Assembly (NCBI GenBank): GCA_963785115.1
Contig: CAWATY010000007.1
Span: 1 to 64,000 of the forward strand
DNA: 64,000 nucleotides
Direction: 5' to 3'
Source: JACCWP01 sp963785115
GTDB taxonomy: Bacteria > Actinomycetota > Actinomycetes > Propionibacteriales > Nocardioidaceae
Made by a program: the position numbers and the translations under genes. The notes beneath the pieces were generated by a model. The model worked only from the letters and a program-made list of their open reading frames with translations. It was not told the DNA's origin and did no database searches. This document shows positions 17,116 to 25,024 of this stretch, one piece after another; position 1 is the stretch's first letter; each line of letters opens with the position of its first letter.

Positions 17116-17927
17116 CGGGCGGCCGGGACCATCCGGGCCGCTGGGACCATCCGCTCGGCCCTAGCCATCCCGGCGAGCACGGCGCGCAGCACGGCGTTGA
17201 ACCGTTCGGGGCGCTCCTGGTGCGGCATATGGCCGGCCCCGGCGATCACGCTGACCTCGGCGCCGGGTGTAAGGGCGGCGCAGGTCCGGGGTACTTCCAC
17301 GGGGATCGCGGTGTCCAGCTCACCGTGGAGGTAGTGGATCGGCACCTGTAGCCCGGGCAGTGTCGGACACGGGTCGTAGCCGTCGGCAGTGGCTTGGTGC
17401 TCGTCGATGTAGACACCGGAGTCGAGGATCTGACGGATCGTCCAGTCGATGAGCGCGGGCGCGGTGCCAGGCGCGTACCACCCCGGCACCCAGTCGGCGA
17501 CCGTACCGGCCCGATCGCGACGCAGAGCGGCCACCAGCTCCGCCTGAGCCTCCGTCGACGGCCAGTACCCCGGTGCGCCCACGGGAACCACGCCGCCGGT
17601 CAACTCTGGCCTCCGCAGCGCCAGTTCCGTGGCGAAGGCCCCGCCGATCGACGAGCCGACGACCACCGGCCGGTCCAGCCGCAGCGCGCCGATCAGCGCC
17701 ACCAGGTCGCTGACCACCCCGGCGGTGGTGTTGCCGCGGACGGGGCGGGCCGACCGCCCGCAGCCCCGCCAGTCGACGGTGACGACCCGGTGGTCCCGGG
17801 TGAAATCGGGCAGCTGGGCGCCCCAGGTCCGGCCGCTGGTACCCCAGCCGTGCAGGAACAGCAGTGCCGGGCCAGTTCCCTCGTCCTCGTAATAGAGCGT
17901 GGTGTCGTTGACGTCCAGGCTGGGCAT
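17112..17927 (-). CDS. alpha/beta-hydrolase fold enzyme
   Basis: 271 residues. Family features: LLFLHGWGTSGRTW (oxyanion HGW), the elbow VVGSSIGGAFA with Ser nucleophile, Asp near HYLHGELDTAIPVEV, and His in IAGAGHMPHQERPERF. This resembles haloperoxidase/esterase-type hydrolases. ATG 17925-17927 begins MPSLDVNDTTLYYEDEGTG, the natural start of strand 1; the frame is open for 41 more codons upstream without similarity. The C-terminus carries a direct repeat, ERMVPAARMVPAAR, from an 18-bp duplication. It diverges from the LysR gene and is a plausible target of that regulator. Confidence 0.85.
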   Translation of the reverse strand: MPSLDVNDTTLYYEDEGTGPALLFLHGWGTSGRTWGAQLPDFTRDHRVVTVDWRGCGRSARPVRGNTTAGVVSDLVALIGALRLDRPVVVGSSIGGAFATELALRRPELTGGVVPVGAPGYWPSTEAQAELVAALRRDRAGTVADWVPGWYAPGTAPALIDWTIRQILDSGVYIDEHQATADGYDPCPTLPGLQVPIHYLHGELDTAIPVEVPRTCAALTPGAEVSVIAGAGHMPHQERPERFNAVLRAVLAGMARAERMVPAARMVPAAR

Positions 17928-18004
17928 GGCGGTCCCCTCTGCTCGTCGGCCCTTGCGGACCGCGCGGTTCGTGATGTCCCCAGCCAACCGCGATCGCCGC
18001 CACC

Positions 18005-18058
18005 GACCAATGAGCGGTCCGCGCCTACACTGATCGCGAACAGTGATCAATGGCGGTC
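18005..18058. promoter_or_regulatory. repeats in the hydrolase/LysR divergent promoter
   Basis: GACCAATGAGCGGTC (18005-18019) and GATCAATG-GCGGTC (18045-18058) form an imperfect direct repeat 40 bases apart. Between them CACTG-N8-CAGTG and TGATC-N9-GATCA are overlapping inverted repeats. This layout fits LysR recognition and activation sites, but the exact box is uncertain. Confidence 0.4.
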
Positions 18059-18084
18059 ACGGCGAACAGGGGGCGACCGGGGCC

Positions 18085-18732
18085 ATGGAACTGCGTCAGC
18101 TGCGCTATTTCCTCACCCTGGCGGAGGAACTGCACTTCGGCCGGGCCGCCGAGCGGCTGCACATCGTGCAGTCCGCGGTGAGCCAGCAACTCCGCAGGCT
18201 CGAACGCGAACTGGGTACCGACCTGTTCGCCCGCTCCACCCGCGTCGTCCGGCTCACCGAGGCCGGCAACCGCCTCCTCCCGTACGCCAGGGAGATGCTC
18301 GCCCTCCAGGCACGCGCCCGCGAGGCCGTCGACGAACTACGCGCCGACCAGGCCGCGACGGTACGCCTCGGCACCAGCTCAGGGCTGGGTGTCCGGCTGG
18401 ACGTCGTACTCACCGCGTTCGCCCGGCACACCGGCCGCGCGCAATGTGAACTCGTCACCGGCAGCACCGAGGAGCGCCTGGCGCAGGTGCGGTCCGGTGA
18501 CCTGGACGCCGCCCTGCTGCGCGGTGAACGGACCGACCCTGACCTGGAGTTCCTGCCGCTGTGGCAGGACGCGCTGGTGGCGGCGCTGCCCGCGGGCCAC
18601 GAGCTGGCAGCGCGGGAGACCGTCGAGCTGGCTCGGCTCGCGGACCTGCCACTGCGGCTCGCCCCGCGCCCCCGCAACCCCGCGCTCCACGACCTGGTGA
18701 TGCGCTCCTGCCGGGTGGCCGGCTACGCGCCC
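18085..18732 (+). pseudogene. LysR-family regulator, 3' end missing at the contig junction
   Basis: The ATG at 18085 gives MELRQLRYFLTLAEELHFGR and the LysR helix-turn-helix AERLHIVQSAVSQQLRRLER, followed by the substrate domain (VRLGTSSGLG, RSGDLDAALLRGE, LPAGHELA). Family sense ends at CRVAGYAP (18732). After that the frame runs into unrelated coding sequence and would produce a meaningless Ser/Arg-rich tail. About 216 of the usual 290-300 residues are present. The loss coincides with the start of an mscL fragment in another frame, so the gene is cut by the junction rather than mutated. Confidence 0.85.
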
Positions 18733-18734
18733 GC

Positions 18735-19022
18735 TACATCGTCAACCCGATCATCGCCCGCGCGGGCGGAGCGTCGGGACCCGGCTGGGGCATCCAGCTC
18801 GGCGACGAGGGCAACCCGACGACGCTGATCGACATCGGTGGCTTCCTCACCGCGATCCTGACGTTCGCCATCACCGCAGCGGTCGTCTACTTCGCCGTGG
18901 TGGTGCCGATGAAGAAGGTGCTGGCGCACTTCACCAGCGGAGCCGAGGCCGTGGCCAAGCCCGACGACGTCGTGCTGCTCACCGAGATCCGCGACCTGCT
19001 GCGCGAGCAGCGCAAGGTCTGA
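18735..19022 (+). pseudogene. mscL: large-conductance mechanosensitive channel MscL, N-terminus missing
   Basis: Reads YIVNPIIARAGGASGPGWGI, then the second transmembrane helix IGGFLTAILTFAITAAVVYF, and a cytoplasmic helix ending LLTEIRDLLREQRKV. Those are the periplasmic loop, TM2 and C-terminal bundle of MscL, the pentameric channel that opens under osmotic downshock. TM1 and the gate helix (about 45 residues) are absent because the coding sequence starts at the junction at 18733. In its true genome the gene should be complete. Confidence 0.8.
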
Positions 19023-19024
19023 GC

Positions 19025-19234
19025 TCACCCGTGGTGCGGGGGCACCTCACGGCGCAGGTCGTCGTCCCGTGCCCGCTCGTGGCGCTCCGACCACCCCTCG
19101 TCACCGTCGTCGGCGGACCGCTCGGCAGCCGTGTCGCCGATGGCGGCCAGCCGCCGGCGGCGCCGGGCCTCCCGCGCGCGGCGCGCGCGACGGTCGTCCT
19201 CGGGTGAGCCGGAGGAGCCGGAGGAGCCGGTCAC
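19025..19234 (-). CDS. small highly charged protein, unknown
   Basis: 69 residues, very rich in Arg, Asp and Glu, with a distinctive end DLRREVPPHHG. The start is GTG at 19232-19234, overlapping the stop of the epimerase as GTGA, so it is translationally coupled. No membrane segment. Small acidic/basic proteins ending in PPHHG occur in related actinobacteria (recollection, not searched). Function unknown. Confidence 0.5.
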   Translation of the reverse strand: MTGSSGSSGSPEDDRRARRAREARRRRRLAAIGDTAAERSADDGDEGWSERHERARDDDLRREVPPHHG

Positions 19235-20139
19235 GCGACGTCGGGCAGCAGTCCGAGCACCCAGTCCGCCGACAGCTCGCGGTGCCGCGGCTTCCAGCCG
19301 GTCGTGCGCACGTACGAGCGCGACGACACCCGCTGTGACCGGGTGAGCAGCTCGACCCGCTCGCCACCGAGCCGCAGCAGCGGCCGCGGCAGGAACGTCG
19401 AGTGGTCGCGACCGACCGCGTGCGCGAGCTGCTGGGCCAGGTCACGGCGGCGGACCGGCTCGGCGCCGACGTTGTAGACACCGCCTGGCGCGGTGAGCGC
19501 GGACAGCACCGCGGTCCCGACGTCCTCGGCATGGACGACGTGCACCCACCCGTCCGGCGCCCCGAAGGCCATCGGCTGCCCGGCGCGGGCACGCGCCAGC
19601 CGCCAGCGGGTGTAGTCGTCGTCGCCGATGATGCCGCCGAAGCGCAGCACCACGCTGTCGCGTGACGCGCCGGCGAACTCCTGGGCGTGCGCCTCTGCCA
19701 TCGCCATCGGCTCGGTGGCCCGGTTGACGACGACCGGGCTGTCCTCGTCGAGCCACTCCTCACCGCCGTCGGCGTAGACCAGGCTGACCGACTCCTGCAC
19801 CAGCCGGTGCACGCCGGCCGCCCGCGCGGCCTCGGCCACCAGCCGCGAGCCCTCGGACCGGATCCGGTCGTTGACCCGCCACGCCCCCGGCCGGATCGCG
19901 GCGAAGCCGACCGGCACGTGGGTGGCGAGGTTGCACACGACGTCGCAGCCGGCGAACGCGGTCACCAGCCCGTCGGGGTCGAACAGCCCGCCCACGACCG
20001 GCTCGACGCCCGCCTCGGCGAGCAGCTGGGCCCGTTCGCTCGTGCGGGCCAGACCGTAGACGTCGTGCCCGGCCTCCAGCAGCGCAGAGACCACCGAGCG
20101 GCCCATCACGCCGGTGGCACCGGTCACGAACACCTGCAC
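19231..20139 (-). CDS. NAD(P)-dependent epimerase/dehydratase
   Basis: 302 residues, extended short-chain dehydrogenase. The nucleotide loop is VFVTGATGVMGRSVV. FDPDGLVTAFAGCDVVCNLA follows, then LVQESVSLVYADGGEEWL; the SDR active-site Tyr/Lys pair is not in its standard YxxxK form (there is no clear YxxxK after SLVYADG), so it may be an atypical, binding-type member. VVLRFGGIIG and VHVVHAEDVGTAVLSAL are conserved. GTG at 20137-20139 follows GAGAGGAG by 7-8 bases. Coupled to the small ORF at 19025. Confidence 0.8.
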   Translation of the reverse strand: MQVFVTGATGVMGRSVVSALLEAGHDVYGLARTSERAQLLAEAGVEPVVGGLFDPDGLVTAFAGCDVVCNLATHVPVGFAAIRPGAWRVNDRIRSEGSRLVAEAARAAGVHRLVQESVSLVYADGGEEWLDEDSPVVVNRATEPMAMAEAHAQEFAGASRDSVVLRFGGIIGDDDYTRWRLARARAGQPMAFGAPDGWVHVVHAEDVGTAVLSALTAPGGVYNVGAEPVRRRDLAQQLAHAVGRDHSTFLPRPLLRLGGERVELLTRSQRVSSRSYVRTTGWKPRHRELSADWVLGLLPDVA

Positions 20140-20285
20140 GGCGCGTCTCCTCTCGCCCCCCGAGCCGCGTGACGTCACGATCCGATAACGACGCGAGCAC
20201 CATACGCCCGAGGCTCCGGGATGCACAGGTTTTCGTCGGACACCCGGACTGCCCGTCGCCCGCGGGGTACGCGAGGATCGGGGCC

Positions 20286-20957
20286 ATGCGCAGCGACCTC
20301 TTCGCCCAGGAGCACCAGGAACAGCAGACCACCGAGCGGTGGGTGCTGCAGAGCAAGAAGATGCTGCGGGTGTCGCTCGGCGACGACCTGCTGTCGGCCA
20401 AAGGGGCGATGGTCGCCTTCCAGGGCCAGATCCAGTTCCACCACGAGGGCTCGGGCAGCCTGGGCAAGTTCGTGAAGCGCGCCCTCACCAGTGAGGACAC
20501 GCCGCTGATGCGGGTCAGCGGCCAGGGCGAGGTCTTCTTCGCCCGGGAGTCCGCCGACGTGTTCCTGGTGACCCTCGAGGGTGACGGCATCAGCGTCAAC
20601 GGCAGCAGCCTGCTGGCCTTCGACGCCGCGCTGACCTGGGACGTCCACCGCACCAAGGGCGCCGGCATGATGACCGGCGGTCTGTTCAACACCCTGATCC
20701 AGGGCCAGGGCACGGTGGCCCTGACCTCCGACGGCCAGCCGATGCTGCTCGACTGCTCGACCCAGCCGACCTTCACCGACCCGAACGCGACCGTCTGTTG
20801 GTCGGCGAACCTCACGCCCAACGTGGTCAGCAGCATGAACGTCAAGTCGTTGCTGCGCGGCGGCAGCGGCGAGGCCTTCCAGTACCAGTTCCAGGGTCCG
20901 GGCTTCGTCGTCGTGCAGCCCTCGGAGGGGCCGACCGTCCCGCCGCACACGCACTGA
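20286..20957 (+). CDS. AIM24 family protein
   Basis: 223 residues with the beta-sandwich pattern of the AIM24/TRAP-like family: VLQSKKMLRVSLGDDLLSAK, GAMVAFQGQIQFHHEGSG, LMRVSGQGEVFFARES, and GGLFNTLIQGQGTVALTSDG. In yeast the mitochondrial Aim24 supports MICOS assembly; bacterial roles are unknown. The ATG at 20286 is the first in the family frame. Divergent from the epimerase and followed by the LysE-type gene after 33 bases. Confidence 0.85.
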   Translation: MRSDLFAQEHQEQQTTERWVLQSKKMLRVSLGDDLLSAKGAMVAFQGQIQFHHEGSGSLGKFVKRALTSEDTPLMRVSGQGEVFFARESADVFLVTLEGDGISVNGSSLLAFDAALTWDVHRTKGAGMMTGGLFNTLIQGQGTVALTSDGQPMLLDCSTQPTFTDPNATVCWSANLTPNVVSSMNVKSLLRGGSGEAFQYQFQGPGFVVVQPSEGPTVPPHTH

Positions 20958-20990
20958 CGTCCACGACACCGCGCCCGTATCCTGCAGGCC

Positions 20991-21632
20991 ATGGTCACGG
21001 CCGAGCAGGTGGGCGCGTTCGCCGTCGCCGCGCTGATCCTGATCGCAATCCCCGGCCCGAGCGTGCTGTTCGTGGTGGGCCGGGCGCTGGCGCACGGCCG
21101 GCGTACGGCGCTCGCGTCAGTCCTGGGCAACGAGCTGGGGCTGCTCGCCGCGGCAGTGTGCGTGGCCCTCGGAGTCGGCTCGGTCGTCGCCCGGTCGACG
21201 ACCGTGTTCACCGCGGTCAAGCTGGTGGGCGCGGTCTACCTGGTCTGGCTGGGCGTGCAGGCGATCCGGCACCGCGGCGCACTGGGCGCAGCGGGGACGC
21301 CCGCCGGCCGTCCCGTCCGCGGTGACTGGCACGCCGCCCGGCAGGGCTTCGTCGTCGGCGTCACCAACCCCAAGACGTTCGTCATCCTCGCCTCGGTGCT
21401 GCCGCAGTTCGTCGACCGCGGCGCCGGACACGTCCCACTGCAGATGCTCGAGCTCGGCCTCGTCGCGGTCGCGATAGCCCTGGTCTGCGACAGCATCTGG
21501 AGCGTCTCGGCCGCCGGCGCCCGCGACTGGTTCGCCCGCTCCCCCGCCCGTACCCGCCTCGTCGGCGGGGCCGGCGGTGCCTCGATGATCGGGCTGGGCG
21601 TGACCATGGCCGTCAGCGGTCGCCCGGACTGA
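20991..21632 (+). CDS. LysE/RhtB-family amino-acid exporter
   Basis: 213 residues. Six hydrophobic segments; the family N-terminal signature AALILIAIPGPSVLFVVGRA and GNELGLLAAAVC are clear, with GVTNPKTFVILASVLPQFVD in the second half. Exports amino acids or related metabolites. ATG 20991. A 19-base gap to the aminotransferase gene suggests co-transcription; export of an amino acid next to an amino-acid transaminase is a reasonable pairing (inference). Confidence 0.85.
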   Translation: MVTAEQVGAFAVAALILIAIPGPSVLFVVGRALAHGRRTALASVLGNELGLLAAAVCVALGVGSVVARSTTVFTAVKLVGAVYLVWLGVQAIRHRGALGAAGTPAGRPVRGDWHAARQGFVVGVTNPKTFVILASVLPQFVDRGAGHVPLQMLELGLVAVAIALVCDSIWSVSAAGARDWFARSPARTRLVGGAGGASMIGLGVTMAVSGRPD

Positions 21633-21651
21633 GTCGTTAGCCTGCGCCGAC

Positions 21652-22599
21652 GTGGCCCACGGCACGCACGACTACGACGACGACCCACGCAACGAGCAGG
21701 CGCTGGTGCTCGTGAACGGCAACCTGGTGCCCCGTGAGCGGGCGGTCGTCTCGGTCTTCGACAGCGGCTTCGTGCTGGGTGACGGGGTATGGGAGGGGAT
21801 CCGGGTCAGCGGCGGCCACCCGGCGTTCCTCGAGCGGCACCTGGACCGGCTGTTCGAGGGCGCGACCGCCCTCGCGCTCGACGTCGGGCACACCCGCGAG
21901 CAGCTGACCGGCGACCTCTACCGGCTGCTGGCCGCCAACGACATGACCGACGGCGTGCACGTGCGGCTGATGGTCACCCGAGGGGTCAAGCGGACGCCCT
22001 ACCAGGACCCGCGCGTCACGGTGGGGCCGGCGACCGTGGTGATGATCGCCGAGCACAAGCAGCCGCTGCCGGCCACCGTCGAGCAGGGGATCACGCTGTT
22101 CACGACGCACGTCCGCCGGGCGACACCGGACACGCTCGACCCCAAGCTCAACGCGCACAGCAAGCTGAACGACATCACCGCCTGCATCCAGGCCTACACC
22201 GCCGGGGCCGACGAGGCGCTGATGCTCGACCCGCACGGCTTCGTCGCGACCTGCAACTCGACCCACTTCTTCATCGTGCGCACCGCCGACGACGACCGAC
22301 CGGAGGTGTGGACCTCCGACGGCCGGTTCTGCCTCGGTGGCATCACCCGCGGCAACGTGCTGCGGCTCTGCCGCGACGCCGGTATCGAGGCGCGGGAGAC
22401 GACCTTCAGCCTCGTCGACGTCTACAGCGCGAGCGAGGCGTTCTGCACCGGCACCTTCGCTGGTCTGGTTCCGGTCCGGGAGGTGGACGGCCGCCGGATC
22501 GGCGACGGCACCCGCGGGCCGGTGGTGCAGCGGCTGCAGCAGCTGTACGGCGAGCTGGTGGCGCGCGACGTCGCGTACCGCACGGCCCCGGCGTCGTGA
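21652..22599 (+). CDS. class IV aminotransferase (branched-chain / D-amino-acid type)
   Basis: 315 residues, PLP-dependent fold-type IV. The catalytic Lys lies in LNAHSKLNDITACIQAYTAG; FDSGFVLGDGVWEGIRV at the start, EALMLDPHGFVATCNSTHFF and CLGGITRGNVLRLCRDAGI bind PLP phosphate and cofactor ring. It is closest to branched-chain or D-alanine aminotransferases. Start is GTG 21652. The stop overlaps the next start as GTGA (22596-22599). It sits downstream of a LysE-type exporter. Exact substrate is open. Confidence 0.85.
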   Translation: MAHGTHDYDDDPRNEQALVLVNGNLVPRERAVVSVFDSGFVLGDGVWEGIRVSGGHPAFLERHLDRLFEGATALALDVGHTREQLTGDLYRLLAANDMTDGVHVRLMVTRGVKRTPYQDPRVTVGPATVVMIAEHKQPLPATVEQGITLFTTHVRRATPDTLDPKLNAHSKLNDITACIQAYTAGADEALMLDPHGFVATCNSTHFFIVRTADDDRPEVWTSDGRFCLGGITRGNVLRLCRDAGIEARETTFSLVDVYSASEAFCTGTFAGLVPVREVDGRRIGDGTRGPVVQRLQQLYGELVARDVAYRTAPAS

Positions 22600-23327
22600 C
22601 CGAGCCGATCCGGCTGGCGGTGTGGTCGGGGCCGCGCAACATCTCGACCGCGCTGATGCGCTCGTGGGAGAACCGCCCCGACACAGTGGTCGTCGACGAG
22701 CCGCTCTACGCCGCGTTCTTGGCACGTACCGGCATCGACCATCCCGGTCGCGACGAGGTGCTCGCCGTCGGCGAGACCGACCTGGCCCGTGCCGTCGCCT
22801 CGCTGACGCGGCGGCTGCCCGACGGCGTGACCGTGCATTACCAGAAGCAGATGTGCCACCACCTGCCCGACGGACCGGTGCCGGACTGGGTCACCGGCCT
22901 CACGTCGGTGCTGCTGATCCGCGAGCCGCGCGAGGTGGTGGCGTCGTACGTGCGCTCGCGGGCCGAGGTGGAGCCCGCCGACATCGGCCTGCTGCGTCAG
23001 GTCGAGCTGCTGGACACGCTGCTCGCCGCCGGGCAGGACCCCCCGATCATCGACGCCGGCGACTTCCTCCGCGACCCGGAGCGGCACCTGCGCTGGTGGT
23101 GCGACTGGCTGGGGATCGACTTCACCGAGGCGATGCTGCACTGGCCGCCGGGGCCCCGGCCGACCGACGGCGTGTGGGCGCCGCACTGGTACGGCGCGGT
23201 GCTGGCGTCGAGCGGGTTCGCACCGTGGCGCCCGCGGAACGTCGAGCTCTCGGGGCACGACCTCGCGGTCGCCGAGACGTGCCGGGAGGCGTACCAGCGG
23301 CTGCACGCGCGGCGGGTGCGGGTCTGA
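22596..23327 (+). CDS. sulfotransferase-like P-loop protein coupled to the aminotransferase
   Basis: 243 residues beginning IRLAVWSGPRNISTALMRSW, where SGPRNIST takes the place of the PAPS-binding P-loop, followed by DEPLYAAFL and LIREPREVVASYVRS, the 3'-phosphate loop of sulfotransferases. DAGDFLRDPERHLRWWCDWL resembles the C-terminal helices of the family. True sulfotransferase activity is unproven. GTG 22596 is set by the GTGA overlap. Such proteins occur beside or fused to branched-chain aminotransferases in other bacteria (recollection), pointing to a shared but undefined pathway. Confidence 0.7.
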   Translation: MTEPIRLAVWSGPRNISTALMRSWENRPDTVVVDEPLYAAFLARTGIDHPGRDEVLAVGETDLARAVASLTRRLPDGVTVHYQKQMCHHLPDGPVPDWVTGLTSVLLIREPREVVASYVRSRAEVEPADIGLLRQVELLDTLLAAGQDPPIIDAGDFLRDPERHLRWWCDWLGIDFTEAMLHWPPGPRPTDGVWAPHWYGAVLASSGFAPWRPRNVELSGHDLAVAETCREAYQRLHARRVRV

Positions 23328-23337
23328 GCCGCCTGAA

Positions 23338-23353
23338 CTGACCCATGAGTCAG
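23338..23353. promoter_or_regulatory. 16-bp palindrome before the amidohydrolase gene
   Basis: CTGACCCATGAGTCAG, one mismatch from a perfect palindrome, 11 bases before the GTG start. Identical at 15 of 16 positions to the site at 49026-49041. A TetR-size operator is likely. Confidence 0.65.
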
Positions 23354-23364
23354 TAGGGTCTAGC

Positions 23365-24624
23365 GTGACGGCCGTGCCCACCTCGCCGCGAACCGTCGTC
23401 CGCCCGCAGCTGCTCCTCGATGTCGTCACCGGCGAGCTGTTGCCCGACCTGGCGGTGGTCGTGGAAGGCGACCGCATCGTCCAGGTCGGTTCGGCGGCCG
23501 ATGCGCCCACCGACGCCCAGGTGGTCGAGCTCCCGGGCCACACCCTGCTTCCCGGTCTGGTCGACTGCCACACCCACCTGGTCGGCGAGCCCGACAGCGG
23601 CCACGGTTACGCCGAGCTGCTCACCCGCTCCGGTGCGCAGGAGGCCCTGTCCGGCGTCCGCAACGCCCGCGACACCGTGCTCGCCGGGTTCACCACCGTC
23701 CGCGACGTCGGGACGTTCCGCGCCTTCGTCGACGTGGCCCTCCGGGACGCGATCGACGCCGACTGGGTGATCGGCCCGCGGATGCGAGTGTCCGGTGCCT
23801 ACGTCACCTGCTCGGGTGGCGGCGGTGACGTCACGGGGCTCGCACCCGATGTCGACGCCGTGGTGCCGTACGAGCTCCGCGTCGGCGTGGTCGACTCCGT
23901 CGACGACGTACGCCGGGCCGTGCGCCGGGTGCTGCACGGCGGCGCGGACCTGGTCAAGCTGATCGCGACCGGCGCGGTGATGACCACCGGCGGAGTGCCC
24001 GGGGCGCCCGAGCTGACCGAGGAGCAGATCCGCGCGGCCGTCGAGGAGGCATCGTTCTACGACGCGGACGTCGCCGCGCACGCGCACGGCGCCGAGGGGA
24101 TCAAGTGCGCGGTGCGTGGGGGCGTGCGCTCGATCGAGCACGGGTCGCTGATGGACGACGAGGCGATCGCTCTGATGGCCGAGGCCGGGACGTTCCTGGT
24201 GGCGGACATCTGGAACGGTGACTACATCGCCGAAGCCGGCCGCGAGCAGGGCTGGGGCGCGGACGTCCTGCGCAAGAACGACGAGACCACGCTGGCCCAG
24301 CGGCAGGGTTTTGCGAAGTGCCTCGAGGCCGGCGTCCGGATCGCCTACGGCACCGACAGCGGCATCTACCCGCACGGGCTCAACGCCCGCCAGCTGGCCT
24401 ACCACGTGCAGTGGGGGCAGCGCCCGATCGACGCCCTCCGCGCGGCGACCCTGCACGCCGCCGAGCTGCTCCGCTGGGACGACCGCATCGGCCGCATCGA
24501 GACCGGGTTCCTGGCCGACATGATCGCCGTCGACGGCAACCCGCTCGACGACGTCCGGCTGCTCGAGGACGTGCGCTTCGTGTTGAAGGGCGGCGAGGTC
24601 CTGCTCCCGCACACGCCCGCCTAG
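23365..24624 (+). CDS. metal-dependent amidohydrolase (Xaa-Pro dipeptidase / imidazolonepropionase-like)
   Basis: 419 residues, TIM-barrel amidohydrolase. The first metal pair is in LVDCHTHLVGEPD; a Lys that could be carboxylated is in ADLVKLIATGAV; later ligands are VAAHAHGAEG, SIEHGSLMDD and the final Asp in IAYGTDSGIYPHG. The closest group is the Sgx9260/prolidase-like set acting on N-acyl or Xaa-Pro substrates. GTG 23365 lies 11 bases after the shared 16-bp palindrome, so transcription is probably repressed by the same regulator as the 49-kb locus. Cytosolic; no signal peptide. Confidence 0.85.
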   Translation: MTAVPTSPRTVVRPQLLLDVVTGELLPDLAVVVEGDRIVQVGSAADAPTDAQVVELPGHTLLPGLVDCHTHLVGEPDSGHGYAELLTRSGAQEALSGVRNARDTVLAGFTTVRDVGTFRAFVDVALRDAIDADWVIGPRMRVSGAYVTCSGGGGDVTGLAPDVDAVVPYELRVGVVDSVDDVRRAVRRVLHGGADLVKLIATGAVMTTGGVPGAPELTEEQIRAAVEEASFYDADVAAHAHGAEGIKCAVRGGVRSIEHGSLMDDEAIALMAEAGTFLVADIWNGDYIAEAGREQGWGADVLRKNDETTLAQRQGFAKCLEAGVRIAYGTDSGIYPHGLNARQLAYHVQWGQRPIDALRAATLHAAELLRWDDRIGRIETGFLADMIAVDGNPLDDVRLLEDVRFVLKGGEVLLPHTPA

Positions 24625-24712
24625 CCATCGGACGCAGCGGGCTGCTGCACCGCCCTCCTCGTGGCTGATGTTTCATCTGTTCAAGGCTCGGGGCGCGTTC
24701 CTCCGTGGTCCG

Positions 24713-24967
24713 TCAGGGGTCGAACGTCAGCCCCAGCTCGGCGTGCCGGCCGCGATAGACGCCGGAGCGCAGCTCGATCGCGTACGGGCCGAGGTCGGGC
24801 ATGCCCGAGGCGCGGGCACGGTCGATCTCGGCCTCGATGTCGTACGGCCCCTGCCGGAACGAGACGTAGGCCTGCCGCTCGGGGCCGATCTGCGCGCGAT
24901 GCCAGGCCACTGCCGGGCTGCCGCTGCCGGCCGGCTCGGTGACGAAGCTGTCCCAGTTGCCGCGCAC
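24713..24967 (-). CDS. small protein downstream of the sigma factor, unknown
   Basis: 84 residues from GTG 24965-24967: RGNWDSFVTEP, VAWHRAQIGPERQAYVSFRQ, IEAEIDRARASGMPDLGPYA. Coding sense appears to begin earlier: the same frame reads RAARWTGIVDACRELCDGV back to the sigma-factor TAG at 25025-25027, with no start codon between. Either translation begins at GTG 24967 or the two were once one reading frame. The sequence looks like a compact alpha/beta protein; family unknown. Confidence 0.5.
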   Translation of the reverse strand: MRGNWDSFVTEPAGSGSPAVAWHRAQIGPERQAYVSFRQGPYDIEAEIDRARASGMPDLGPYAIELRSGVYRGRHAELGLTFDP

Positions 24968-25024
24968 GACCCCGTCGCAGAGCTCCCGGCACGCGTCGAC
25001 GATCCCGGTCCACCGGGCCGCACG

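Noticed and set aside
18700..18760. prophage or transposon insertion at the LysR/mscL border
   Set aside because: No integrase, transposase, terminal repeats or tRNA target; neither gene is restored on the other side.
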